From CBFDBF01 sp050293315 (GTDB lineage Bacteria; Pseudomonadota; Gammaproteobacteria; Chromatiales; Chromatiaceae): DNA of 64,000 nucleotides. Shown here one piece after another: positions 1-7,694 of this stretch. Numbering within the stretch: the first letter of the stretch is position 1; the number at the start of each line of letters is the position of its first letter. The stretch spans positions 248,001-312,000 of the forward strand of contig JBNKMS010000012.1 of the NCBI GenBank assembly GCA_050293315.1. The letters run 5' to 3'. The notes below the pieces were generated by a model. The model did no database searches. It worked only from the letters and a program-made list of their open reading frames with translations, and was not told where the DNA came from. The translations under genes and the position numbers were made by a program.

Positions 1-718
1 GGTCTGTTGGCTTGGCAATGGTGAAGTGGTCCTCATCCTGAGGGATGCACAGAGCACCAGCAATACCGGGGTCTGCGCTAGCCGGTTCCACAACCCAAAA
101 TTTGTCTGCCAGCTTGCGGTTTTCCCGATAGGCATGGGTGCTGATACCCAGGTTTGGCGCTTGGTTACGGTACCAGTCTGCCAAATCAATAAGATACGGA
201 TTGCTGGCCCGCAGGTCCTCTACCTCATCCGTGGGCCTGAAAATTAAGGATAGGCCGTCTGCAAGTCCGGATAGATCTGAGCCGGTATGTGGGGTAGCGA
301 GGAAGTTAACGCCTCGCGTCATCTTTCCAATAGCAGAATACTGCGGTACCCCGAGACCAACCGATGAACGGAGTATCTGCTTGACGAGCAGGCCGCCAAG
401 ACTGTGGGCGACGAAGACAATAGGGAGACGTCCGAATCCCGAAGCAGCGAGGTAATCCAAGATTTGTTTGCCACGGTCCGGTAGAGACATTCCAGAGCCA
501 CCACCAGCCCACTTAGTCGCCCTTGCCGGATAGCCGATGGTCCAGACAGCGACTTCCGGATGGTCTTCGGCAAGCCACCTGGGCCAAAGGTCTTGTGCAT
601 GATCCTTTGGATGCCAGGTATCGATTGCATCCCCTCCTAGACCATGGACAAAAATCAGATCAATTAAATACTCGGTGCTGCCATCTTTATGCAATTGCTG
701 GATAGAAGGTCCGCTCAT
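1..718 (-). CDS. PGAP1/SERAC1-like alpha/beta hydrolase, N-terminal part (runs off left edge)
   Basis: The minus-strand frame is open from the ATG at 716-718 to base 1, giving 239 visible codons with no stop. It shows an alpha/beta-hydrolase fold: the oxyanion strand FVHGLGG at residues 23-29, the nucleophile elbow VAHSLGG with Ser106, and the following FLATPHTGSD block at 139-148. This pattern is typical of PGAP1/SERAC1-like lipases and esterases. In many bacteria such domains are the N-terminal effector of large STAND-type (NACHT/NB-ARC plus repeat) proteins, but free-standing hydrolases also exist. The catalytic His is probably in the last visible residues or beyond the edge, where DEDHFTI appears near residue 230. 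Substrate and full length cannot be seen. The fold is secure; the role is open. Confidence 0.8.
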   Translation of the reverse strand, partial: MSGPSIQQLHKDGSTEYLIDLIFVHGLGGDAIDTWHPKDHAQDLWPRWLAEDHPEVAVWTIGYPARATKWAGGGSGMSLPDRGKQILDYLAASGFGRLPIVFVAHSLGGLLVKQILRSSVGLGVPQYSAIGKMTRGVNFLATPHTGSDLSGLADGLSLIFRPTDEVEDLRASNPYLIDLADWYRNQAPNLGISTHAYRENRKLADKFWVVEPASADPGIAGALCIPQDEDHFTIAKPTD

Positions 719-775
719 CTTACTAAATCCTTTTTTAGTTCGTTTTACAAAAATGAAACAAACAATATTATGGAA

Positions 776-805
776 GCCTGTGAAAGATATACTTGTTTCG
801 CAGGC
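776..805. other. Imperfect hairpin between the small helical gene and the hydrolase gene
   Basis: GCCTGTGAAA (776-785) pairs with TTTCGCAGGC (796-805) over a 10-base loop, with one mismatch. It lies downstream of the 112-residue gene and 58 bases upstream of the hydrolase start on the minus strand. No clean T-run follows on either strand, so a terminator or attenuator is only a possibility. The flanking 720-880 region is visibly A+T-rich and has no gene. Confidence 0.35.
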
Positions 806-880
806 CTACAAGTACAAACATATTGTTTGGCTACAATCGTTTCTAGGTCTCTTTTTTATACACGCTCCTGTTGTTTGCAA

Positions 881-1219
881 TTACAACAACGAGACTATTC
901 TGCCTACAATAGAGAGCAATTTAGCGGCTGCGCCAATGATGGCCTTTGCTTTAGATAGGTTCTGTAGTGTTTTTGACAGTGCAGCTATACCTTTTTGCAA
1001 ATCCTTGCTGTTTGCATCAAGTTTCTCTCGTATCTCGGCAATTTTGGCCTTGCGTAGCTTTAGATAGGCATATTGGATATTTGACAGAAGGAGGGCGGCC
1101 TCACGTTGCTCCTTCTTTGGAAGGCTCTCGAGAGCAATAAGGTACTCTAGCTCAAGCATGGCCTCGCGAGCCTCACGTAACTGCTTTAGGGTGGCATTCT
1201 TCAATTCATTTGCGGTCAT
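881..1219 (-). CDS. Small helical protein with hydrophobic C-terminus, unknown function
   Basis: 112 residues. The first 85 are charged and rich in Leu, Lys, Glu and Ala, looking like a continuous helix or coiled coil. The last 25 (AKAIIGAAAKLLSIVGRIVSLL) form an amphipathic or membrane-inserting helix. A strong ribosome site, GGAGG, sits 8 bases before the ATG. The start lies 11 bases beyond the stop of the upstream lipoprotein gene, so the two are almost certainly co-transcribed. I do not recognise a family. The small size and helical tail could suit a membrane-associated partner of the lipoprotein, but this is inference only. Confidence 0.65.
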   Translation of the reverse strand: MTANELKNATLKQLREAREAMLELEYLIALESLPKKEQREAALLLSNIQYAYLKLRKAKIAEIREKLDANSKDLQKGIAALSKTLQNLSKAKAIIGAAAKLLSIVGRIVSLL

Positions 1220-1230
1220 AGCTGTCCCTC

Positions 1231-2115
1231 CTATAGATCTGTAGTACCGCTAACCAATTCGATAACATCCAGCATGGCATTGATATCTTGAAACAGTATC
1301 TCAAGATCATCCGGCCCCATTTTGTTTTCGACCAGGGCGACAAACGTCTCTTTTAGCTGTTTGGCGGCCTGTTTCGCATTCTCTACAGACCCCATAATTA
1401 CAACTGACGATATAAGCTCACGTCTGTTTTTCACCCAACTGCTAGATAGCTTGCCGCCATTGATATATGGTTTGGCCACGTCTACGAACTCTCTGGTTTT
1501 GTGAATGGCAGTCAGGTCTGACTCTAACTCGATTGCCAACGCAGATAGGAAGGCGTGCTGTAGATCAAGCTCCCTCTCAATTACCGCTGAGTTTCTCTTT
1601 AACTCTCTTTCCAGTGCTTGTTGCTGGAATGTCGCAACCGATAATTGCACCGCCTGGGTCAGGAAGTCTTTGACAGAGGCATCTCCTATAGTTGCCTCTT
1701 TTAGCGCGGGACTTATTGATTGCAGTTCTGCAACAAGTTTTCCGGTGTTTTCCGCTATGCCAGAGGGGGCGTCGGATGTCGCAAGTCTGCTCAGAATGGC
1801 AAAGTAGTGTTTCAGTAGCTCACTATGTTTGCGGAATTTTCTATATTCAGTGAGCAGCTCCTTTAGTGCTTTTGTTCTTTTTACGTATTCTATCCGGCGG
1901 TCTGCCTTGGTGAATTTATCTTTGTCTTTGATTAAGAGGTGACTATCTGCGTCAATTGCAGCCTTGCCGGCCTCTTCTGTCAGCACCACTATGGCGTCAG
2001 AGTATTTCCCCCCTGCGGTAGAGAATTGCTCAAACTGGGATATTCTTTTAGATGCGCAACCTGATAGAAGCGCTACTGTCACGAGCATCCAGACAATCGC
2101 TTTTCTTGCTTCCAT
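1231..2115 (-). CDS. Predicted lipoprotein, helical, unknown function
   Basis: 294 residues. The N-terminus has a lipoprotein signal peptide with lipobox LSGC (Cys20), so the mature protein should be membrane-anchored by lipid. The rest is mostly charged helix without transmembrane segments, with several Lys/Glu-rich coiled-coil stretches and no motif I can name. It is followed at 11 bases by the 112-residue helical protein, and the pair probably forms one transcription unit. A preceding CAAGGAATG-like context gives an AAGGA ribosome site close to the ATG. Function unknown. Confidence 0.7.
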   Translation of the reverse strand: MEARKAIVWMLVTVALLSGCASKRISQFEQFSTAGGKYSDAIVVLTEEAGKAAIDADSHLLIKDKDKFTKADRRIEYVKRTKALKELLTEYRKFRKHSELLKHYFAILSRLATSDAPSGIAENTGKLVAELQSISPALKEATIGDASVKDFLTQAVQLSVATFQQQALERELKRNSAVIERELDLQHAFLSALAIELESDLTAIHKTREFVDVAKPYINGGKLSSSWVKNRRELISSVVIMGSVENAKQAAKQLKETFVALVENKMGPDDLEILFQDINAMLDVIELVSGTTDL

Positions 2116-2285
2116 TCCTTGCTCCTTGCTGTTGATTCCCGAAAAAGCTAATACTAGCGAAAAAATGATAGAGCCATTTTCTTGACTGGAATATACTGCG
2201 GTGAATTAAGTACAGAGGGAGCAGCCATATTCCATTTGCTGTTAGTTGGGTTCCTTGGTATCGGTCTTAGTATCCACCTTTATGG

Positions 2286-2308
2286 ATCCCGCGGTCAAGC
2301 CGTGGGAT
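2286..2308. repeat. REP-like palindrome (ATCCCGCGG / CCGTGGGAT)
   Basis: ATCCCGCGG (2286-2294) and CCGTGGGAT (2300-2308) form a 9-bp stem with one wobble and a 5-base loop, TCAAG. Sequences of this type are often dispersed intergenic palindromes. It lies in the 278-base gap between two minus-strand genes, next to a second palindrome. Only one copy was noticed in this window. Confidence 0.45.
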
Positions 2309-2324
2309 GACGGGGTCAAGATTA

Positions 2325-2375
2325 GGGGGCAGTGTAAAATTGTTGCATAAATGTTGAGGTTCTTACACTGACCCC
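2325..2375. repeat. Inverted repeat GGGGGCAGTGTAA / TTACACTGACCCC
   Basis: The 13-base arms at 2325-2337 and 2363-2375 are complementary except for one position and enclose about 25 bases. A GGGGTCA-type end bordering a short hairpin is reminiscent of ends seen around REP-associated or IS200-like mobile remnants. No transposase is present nearby. The whole gap 2116-2393 holds no supportable gene. Confidence 0.45.
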
Positions 2376-2393
2376 TGGTATTAATGTTGTCTC

Positions 2394-3326
2394 CTAGCCC
2401 TGAGATTGATCGCCACTGTTCCCGCCACTGTTGTCATCACCTGATTTGCCATCGGCATCACCGCTATTGTCGTCGGTGCTGTCATCAGTGGTGTCATCCC
2501 CACTGTTTTCATCGTCGCTATTTTCACTATCTTCCTTTTTCTCCTCCTCTTCATCCGCCCGTATCAGGTCTGCGATGTCATCCAGCATCTGATCCAGCTC
2601 TTGTAACCTCTTAAGCTGCTCGCCTACATCCAGGCCTGCCCCCTCTCTCTCCGCCTTCTCGTTTTTTGCCATCTGTATCGCCTCATTTATTTGAGAGATA
2701 CAGTCACTATAATCTTCATCCGCAATGCTAAAGCCGTAGTCGACCCCTCTGTTAACATCACAGCAAAACACCCAGGATGCCCCGGTGCTGCCTGTTACTA
2801 TATAGTCCAAAGGGACCTCGCCCCTGGCTGTGCATTTCGGTTTTTCAACTGCGTATGGGCAGAGTTGTTCCAGGTCGTACTCGCCCTCCAATCCAGGCAG
2901 GTACATGGTTACCGTGTCCGACACGGCGTCATATGTAGAGATCTTATCTTCCGGATCACTATCCGAGGTGATCGCCGCTATGGCATATTTGATGGCGGCC
3001 AGCTCTGATCTGATGAGCTTGGCGGAATATGTCTTGGAAAGGCCGAGCTGCGTCAATCTGTCCACCAGGCTTGATTGGTTCTTTTCCATGAACATCATTC
3101 TGCTGGTTAGATTAGAGGCCACGCTTTTCGACGCTGTTTTCTCCGCATAACCAAGTTGAATCATCAATCTGGTAACAATGCGCTTTCTTACCGCGTGCAT
3201 AGGTGGGGCCATATTGGTTGACGCAGCCTTAGGCTTGATGGCCTCAGCTGCATGAAGGTCCGTGGGGATGCAGTTGGAAAAGAGTAATAGAAGCAGGCTT
3301 GCTGGAACAATTAGTAGTCTATACAT
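2394..3326 (-). CDS. Secreted protein with acidic Asp/Ser/Gly-rich tail, unknown function
   Basis: 310 residues. The N-terminus is a hydrophobic signal peptide probably cleaved near the LHAAEA site; a Cys in FSNC does not fit a normal lipobox. The middle has a helical segment (about 45-115) and a Cys-containing region with five Cys (about 155-210) that could form disulfides outside the cytoplasm. The last 55 residues are a low-complexity acidic run of Asp, Glu, Ser, Gly and Asn, which may bind calcium or act as a flexible linker. It belongs with the neighbouring minus-strand secreted genes. I do not recognise a family. Confidence 0.65.
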   Translation of the reverse strand: MYRLLIVPASLLLLLFSNCIPTDLHAAEAIKPKAASTNMAPPMHAVRKRIVTRLMIQLGYAEKTASKSVASNLTSRMMFMEKNQSSLVDRLTQLGLSKTYSAKLIRSELAAIKYAIAAITSDSDPEDKISTYDAVSDTVTMYLPGLEGEYDLEQLCPYAVEKPKCTARGEVPLDYIVTGSTGASWVFCCDVNRGVDYGFSIADEDYSDCISQINEAIQMAKNEKAEREGAGLDVGEQLKRLQELDQMLDDIADLIRADEEEEKKEDSENSDDENSGDDTTDDSTDDNSGDADGKSGDDNSGGNSGDQSQG

Positions 3327-3403
3327 AGGTCCTCCGTGAATTTTCTATGCTGTAAAAGTGAATAGGATCAGCTATTCGGATCACACTTATTGCCGGTTTG
3401 GAT

Positions 3404-4321
3404 TTATGGACACCGCACTCTCACAGGTTTATCTTTAACCATAAGGTGCGTTATGTCAGTCAACTCCGATTTATCATCTGACAATATATAATGTCTAAAT
3501 GAGGACCATTTCTCTCCCTCACCAGATAGTTCGGCAATCAATACAAGCTCGTTTTCTGCCTTTTTTGTAGCCGCTAGAATCGGGCCACGGCTCTCCCAGT
3601 ACTCTATCTCTCTGTCGGATATAGTCAGGTTGTTTTCATGGTTCGTGTTGCAATTCTTAAGCTCGGTCGCCCATCTCCCCTGAAACTCAAGCGGTATGGT
3701 GTTTGAGTTGTTATGCAGGGAGCTATTCATTATCGCGGCCTGCCGGTTCATAAAGGCATCATCCGTGATCTCCGCGATAGGGCGATTAAATTGGAATCCT
3801 ATCTGGCTCTCCACACCGGTTGTATGGACTGCCGGCTCGCCGTAAACACCGGCAACCTTGAGTTGTAGCCCATTCGACTCATACAGACTTAAGGATTGTG
3901 GTCTAAACATGAAGCCGGGTTTTGTGGTGGGCCATGCGCTGTCCTGGCCAAAACGGGTGGAGTGAAAGAACAGGCGTTCACCCTCGTAGATAGATAGCTC
4001 AACCCTTGTGCTATCGATTAGTCCTCGTCCCTGCTCCTGCTTGGGGAAGGCCATCTCAACCTTTATATCTTTTCCGCTGACTTCATATTGCCGCACAACC
4101 TTGTTTCCCTCAGGATGGCGATAGAAGATCTCCTTGGCCTGTAACTCCTTTCTCTTTTGATCGTCAAGACCGTCTCGGTTCCATTCGACTGTAGATGTGA
4201 TATGCAATGAGTTTAACTCTTTCGCGTTTTGCACATATACGACCAAGAGGGGCGCATCTGCGTATGCCGGTGTCGCCATGAAAATAATCAGGATTGCCAA
4301 TCCAAAGATGTGTTTCATCAC
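3404..4321 (-). CDS. Secreted protein, unknown function
   Basis: 305 residues with a clear Sec signal peptide ending in TPAYADA. The mature part looks beta-rich and soluble. Near its C-terminal third is a GRWATELKNC-type segment followed by a Thr/Asn-rich stretch, reminiscent of small periplasmic beta-barrel domains that sense or bind ligands. No catalytic motif is visible. The gene follows the phospholipid operon at 62 bases on the same strand but the gap and different protein type make co-function uncertain. Function unknown. Confidence 0.65.
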   Translation of the reverse strand: MMKHIFGLAILIIFMATPAYADAPLLVVYVQNAKELNSLHITSTVEWNRDGLDDQKRKELQAKEIFYRHPEGNKVVRQYEVSGKDIKVEMAFPKQEQGRGLIDSTRVELSIYEGERLFFHSTRFGQDSAWPTTKPGFMFRPQSLSLYESNGLQLKVAGVYGEPAVHTTGVESQIGFQFNRPIAEITDDAFMNRQAAIMNSSLHNNSNTIPLEFQGRWATELKNCNTNHENNLTISDREIEYWESRGPILAATKKAENELVLIAELSGEGEKWSSFRHYILSDDKSELTDITHLMVKDKPVRVRCP

Positions 4322-4383
4322 TTTTCCTTAAATTTGGATATAGAGTTACTCAAGGAATATATGAGTATATCTGCCGTTCGTTG

Positions 4384-5028
4384 CTAATCATGGCTGAGTG
4401 TCAGACAGTATTTAGATAAGTTGTCGAATGAATCTGAGATGGATGCTGTGTAATCGTCTGATTTTTCAGCCATAGGAATATCATCTCCTACCACCACATC
4501 ACAGTTAAATGGCACAAATAGAGCTTCACCTCTGGGGAGAGCGCGGCCCAAGCCATGCATCATTACCGGTACTACCTGCGTGTTTGCTCTTTTTTTGATA
4601 ATAAAGAAAATTCCTTTTTTTAATTTGCTCATTTGCTCTGGTTTGCCGCGACTGCCCTCAGGGAATAAGATTAGAATATCCTCACTGTCCAGGGCTTCAA
4701 AGCAGCCATCGAATAGTTGATCCAGTTTCGCGGCCCCGCTTCTGTCTAAAGGTATAATTCCAATACACTTTAGAGACAGCCATTTCAGAAATCCTCCATT
4801 GTTCAGAAAGTAATCAGCAGCGGCTACTGGTCTGACCTTATGGATCTTGGGCAGTGGGTACAAGCTCATTAGAACCATGGTATCCAAATGACTATTATGG
4901 TTTGCAACGATTATTGCAGGCCCTTTCATCGGTAGCTTTTCGCGTCCCCGAAGATTCAACCCTAACACAATTAATACGATGGGCTTGATCAATAATCCAA
5001 AAAAGAGAATTTTAAATATTCTGTTCAT
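4384..5028 (-). CDS. 1-acyl-glycerol-3-phosphate acyltransferase family (YnbC/PlsC-like position)
   Basis: 214 residues from the ATG at 5026-5028. An upstream extension of the frame to 5313 only reads antiphase through the cdsA-like gene and is not used. The acyltransferase H(x4)D motif is NHNSHLD (His44, Asp49) and the glycerophosphate-binding block is FPEGSR (122-127). The N-terminal 25 residues form a membrane helix. The protein should transfer an acyl group to a lysophospholipid-like acceptor at the inner membrane. The start lies 2 bases after the stop of the cdsA-like gene, so translation is probably coupled. The operon order matches the E. coli ynbA-ynbB-ynbC type clusters, whose product is not settled. 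Confidence 0.85.
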   Translation of the reverse strand: MNRIFKILFFGLLIKPIVLIVLGLNLRGREKLPMKGPAIIVANHNSHLDTMVLMSLYPLPKIHKVRPVAAADYFLNNGGFLKWLSLKCIGIIPLDRSGAAKLDQLFDGCFEALDSEDILILFPEGSRGKPEQMSKLKKGIFFIIKKRANTQVVPVMMHGLGRALPRGEALFVPFNCDVVVGDDIPMAEKSDDYTASISDSFDNLSKYCLTLSHD

Positions 5029-5030
5029 GC

Positions 5031-5963
5031 TCAGTAGCAAACATAATATAGATAATGAAAAAACAACGGCGAGGTGTATGTCAGGCTGTCCAGTCGATCG
5101 AGGACTCCACCATGTCCCGGGATCAGATTTCCGCTGTCTTTGATCTGGAGGTCTCGTTTCACGGATGAAATCACCACATCGCCGATAAAGCCGCTCGCAC
5201 TGATTAAGGCCCCGGCAAATAACCCCTGTACATAATTGAGTGGTGTTAACAGTGGTGCAAGAAATCCTGCGCATAGGATTATGGTTGCAAAGCCTCCAAG
5301 GAATCCTTCCCATGTTTTATTGGGGCTCACTTTTGGGATGATTTTATGCCGGCCAAGCATTTTCCCCCATACGTATTGGCATACATCATTAAATTGGGTC
5401 ATGCATAATAAAAAGAGCACTGGACCGATATAGCCGGCCAGCGCGTTTTTTTCAGGCAAAACCAATAAGAAGGCAATATGACTGATGCTATAAACAGTTA
5501 ACATTGTGGCCCAATGCAGAATTCCAGCAGAGCGGATGAAGCCTTTGGTCTCTCCAATTAAGATCATACGCATGGGCAAAAACAAAAACACATAAACCGG
5601 AATAAAAATAATAAACATGCCATACCAGTTGATAGATACCCAATAATATTGCACAGGTATTGACAGATATGCCCAAAAGATTACCCGCCTGTCAGTTTGG
5701 CGGGTTGGGACAATAGATAGAAATTCTTTAAGCGCAAGAAAACTCAAAAAAGCAAAAAACGCAATAGCCAAATTCTTGCTGACTGACAAAACTGCAAATA
5801 TTAATCCAATCATTACCCACCAGGATTGGATGCGCAGACGGAGCTCTGTGTAATTAGTCTCTGGGTTTTTGCTTTCCAGAATAAGTCTGACAAGTGTCGA
5901 TACAACTAATATGCTTAACACCAGCAGCATCATGTAAAATGAATTTTGAGGGATATCAAACAT
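5031..5963 (-). CDS. Phosphatidate cytidylyltransferase family (CdsA/YnbB-like)
   Basis: 310 residues with about eight transmembrane helices. The C-terminal family signature is intact: SSVKRDLQIKDSG followed by PGHGGVLDR, with the Lys-Arg, Lys-Asp and His-Gly-Gly...Asp-Arg residues all present. The family makes CDP-diacylglycerol from CTP and phosphatidate in the inner membrane. It sits between a CDP-alcohol phosphatidyltransferase gene (6 bases upstream) and an acyltransferase gene (2 bases downstream), so it is probably a paralogue dedicated to this operon and not the main cellular cdsA, which usually lies beside dxr and uppS. Confidence 0.9.
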   Translation of the reverse strand: MFDIPQNSFYMMLLVLSILVVSTLVRLILESKNPETNYTELRLRIQSWWVMIGLIFAVLSVSKNLAIAFFAFLSFLALKEFLSIVPTRQTDRRVIFWAYLSIPVQYYWVSINWYGMFIIFIPVYVFLFLPMRMILIGETKGFIRSAGILHWATMLTVYSISHIAFLLVLPEKNALAGYIGPVLFLLCMTQFNDVCQYVWGKMLGRHKIIPKVSPNKTWEGFLGGFATIILCAGFLAPLLTPLNYVQGLFAGALISASGFIGDVVISSVKRDLQIKDSGNLIPGHGGVLDRLDSLTYTSPLFFHYLYYVCY

Positions 5964-5969
5964 TGTATG

Positions 5970-6692
5970 TCAGTCCTTAATCGCGTCTCTGGATTCCAAA
6001 AACGTATAAGCCTGTCTGCTGCGACGAACTATTGTCACTATGCAGCCGATAACAATAATCCCAAGTGATAATAGCAGGCTGTAACCAGGCTCCCAAAAAT
6101 GTCCTTCAACCGCTGTCAAAACACAGGCTGTTGTCATTAACGCCATACGATGTTGTTTTGCCATTGGTCCTTGAAAGTCAACCGGAGCTCCAATACTTGC
6201 CGTAAGTGTGCGTACATAAGCTGTCATTACGGCAAGCAATCCAGCGCACCAACCGAGAGCATCTCCCCAGCCGGTTAAGCTAATAGCATAACCTGCGCAA
6301 ATCAGGATTAATGGGTCGGCAATACGGTCAGGAATATCGTTGAATAACTCTCCTGCCGGAGTGCTTTTCCCGCCTTCAACAGCAACCATTCCATCGAACA
6401 GATTGCACAGCAGACGACACTGTATAAACAAGGCGGCCATTATCGGTAATATAATGCTTGCAAAATTCTGGCTATAGCCGGCAGCTCCGTATTCATCAGC
6501 ATTACTGAATACCGGCAGTAGTGCAATACACAGCGCAGCTAATGCAGCAAAACCTACACTGGCGATGGATATTTGGTTTGGGGTGATATTTTTTTTGCTG
6601 AGCCAGACGGCGAATTGGTTGGCGAGAGCGGCTTGGCGGACTTTTAATGGTCGCCTGCCTTCGACAGAGACTTGCTCTGAGTTTGTATTCAT
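5970..6692 (-). CDS. CDP-alcohol phosphatidyltransferase family (YnbA-like)
   Basis: 240 residues with about six membrane helices. The family motif D(x2)DG(x2)AR(x8)G(x3)D(x3)D is recognisable but altered: Asn97, Asp100-Gly101, Ala104-Val105, Gly114, Asn118, Asp122. Two of four metal-binding aspartates are thus asparagine and the Arg is Val. E. coli YnbA, as I recall it, carries the same two Asn changes, so this is probably a subfamily trait and not decay. The reaction would join a CDP-lipid (from the adjacent CdsA-like enzyme) to an alcohol, or an analogous transfer. Product unknown. It overlaps none of its neighbours; spacing is 6 bases on each side. Confidence 0.85.
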   Translation of the reverse strand: MNTNSEQVSVEGRRPLKVRQAALANQFAVWLSKKNITPNQISIASVGFAALAALCIALLPVFSNADEYGAAGYSQNFASIILPIMAALFIQCRLLCNLFDGMVAVEGGKSTPAGELFNDIPDRIADPLILICAGYAISLTGWGDALGWCAGLLAVMTAYVRTLTASIGAPVDFQGPMAKQHRMALMTTACVLTAVEGHFWEPGYSLLLSLGIIVIGCIVTIVRRSRQAYTFLESRDAIKD

Positions 6693-6698
6693 TGTTTA

Positions 6699-7106
6699 TT
6701 ATTCCTTATTGGCATTAAGGCTTCGCAGCTTAAATGCAGTAAACACACAAAATAAAAAGGCTACAGTCAGTGCGGGTGCAATAGTTCCAGGTATTGCCGG
6801 CGTTCCAACAAGAGATTGGATTATCGCCAGGCAACAGCCGGTAAAACTGACAGTTATCACTGCTGGTAATATTAATTTTAAGCTATGATTTTTAATGCGT
6901 TGAGCTAACCACGTCACAGCACGCACCATCAGCAACGTAATGATAAAACTGGCAGTACCCTGAGTGAAGCCCGAAACAATTCCGGTAGAGACGCCATGAG
7001 AGGAATTGATATAGTAGGCCCAGCCACCCCAGATGATAAATGCAAAAACAGCTGAAAGTATGTTGAATTGTCTGCTGGTTTGTGAAAGGGCATCCTCTGT
7101 GGACAT
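6699..7106 (-). CDS. Four-helix membrane protein of the phospholipid operon, unknown function
   Basis: 135 residues from the ATG at 7104-7106, chosen because AGGAAA stands about 8 bases before it; an in-frame ATG at 7139 lacks a site and lies inside the preceding gene. Four hydrophobic segments (about 20-38, 50-70, 80-100, 105-125) fill most of the protein. The stop is 6 bases before the CDP-alcohol transferase start, so it belongs to the same operon. No family recognised. Confidence 0.7.
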   Translation of the reverse strand: MSTEDALSQTSRQFNILSAVFAFIIWGGWAYYINSSHGVSTGIVSGFTQGTASFIITLLMVRAVTWLAQRIKNHSLKLILPAVITVSFTGCCLAIIQSLVGTPAIPGTIAPALTVAFLFCVFTAFKLRSLNANKE

Positions 7107-7123
7107 AGTATTAATGTTTCCTG

Positions 7124-7342
7124 TCAGCTGGTATGGCATGGCTTACAGCAGTAGACACAGCCATTAATCTTGTTGTTCGGCCACTGTCCCTTGGCGGTTC
7201 GTATGGCTTCGTGACATGTATTGTGATTGCCCAGATTAACTCGATTCTCTGGGGCAGGCATATGAGAGCAACCGTAGGTTGCGTTATGAACCTCATGTTC
7301 ACCGTTCTCCTGGGTGCGGCTATTGAGAATAAATCTAGGCAT
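7124..7342 (-). CDS. Small Cys/His-rich protein, operon leader
   Basis: 72 residues. A GGAG site 8 bases before the ATG, and a stop 17 bases before the next gene, support it. It contains EHEVHNATYGC, LGNHNTCHEA and ends GCVYCCKPCHTS, giving six Cys and several His suitable for binding a metal such as zinc. I recall short proteins with this HEVH...GC...CxxC...CH layout in many proteobacteria, without a known function. Overlapping frames here (7111-7422 minus, 7133-7369 plus) lack such a pattern. It may be the first gene of the phospholipid operon. Confidence 0.65.
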   Translation of the reverse strand: MPRFILNSRTQENGEHEVHNATYGCSHMPAPENRVNLGNHNTCHEAIRTAKGQWPNNKINGCVYCCKPCHTS

Positions 7343-7694
7343 ATCCTTTCTCCCGACTGCGCATCATAATTATTACTAGCACCTACAACATATGACAGCA
7401 GGTTACACAGAGAGCCCACCATGGTGTCATGCCTCCAATTCAGGCAGGCGGATAATCATAACTCATAAAGACCGCATCAATAGTATGTTTATCTCAATAG
7501 ATGCTAATATTTTTGCAGGAAACAGTGTGCCGATATAAATTATTTTTTATTCAGATCTGGGCCCGTTAAGGGTATAGCGTTGAGTAAGCAAGCGCGCTAA
7601 CAGATTGATTATTAGGTGTTAATGGCTTGAGCTGCCATCCAGATGGCTTTTGCTGTAGCCTTTTCTCTCTATTGTGTGGCTATATACATTGATA
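7343..7694. other. Divergent intergenic region, no gene
   Basis: This 350-base stretch separates the minus-strand phospholipid operon from the plus-strand histidine kinase and should hold both promoters. I see no convincing open frame. The A+T-rich core around 7480-7560 is the likeliest promoter region, but no box pair with correct spacing stood out. Confidence 0.5.

Noticed and set aside
2384..2614. His/Cys-rich plus-strand frame
   Set aside because: It is the complement of the acidic Asp/Ser/Gly tail of the secreted protein; composition alone produces it.
5029..5313. Longer N-terminus for the acyltransferase
   Set aside because: The added 95 residues overlap the cdsA-like gene in another frame and have no family similarity; ATG 5028 sits directly after the cdsA stop.
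7111..7422. 103-residue minus-strand frame overlapping the Cys/His-rich gene
   Set aside because: No recognisable pattern or ribosome site; the 72-residue frame fits better.
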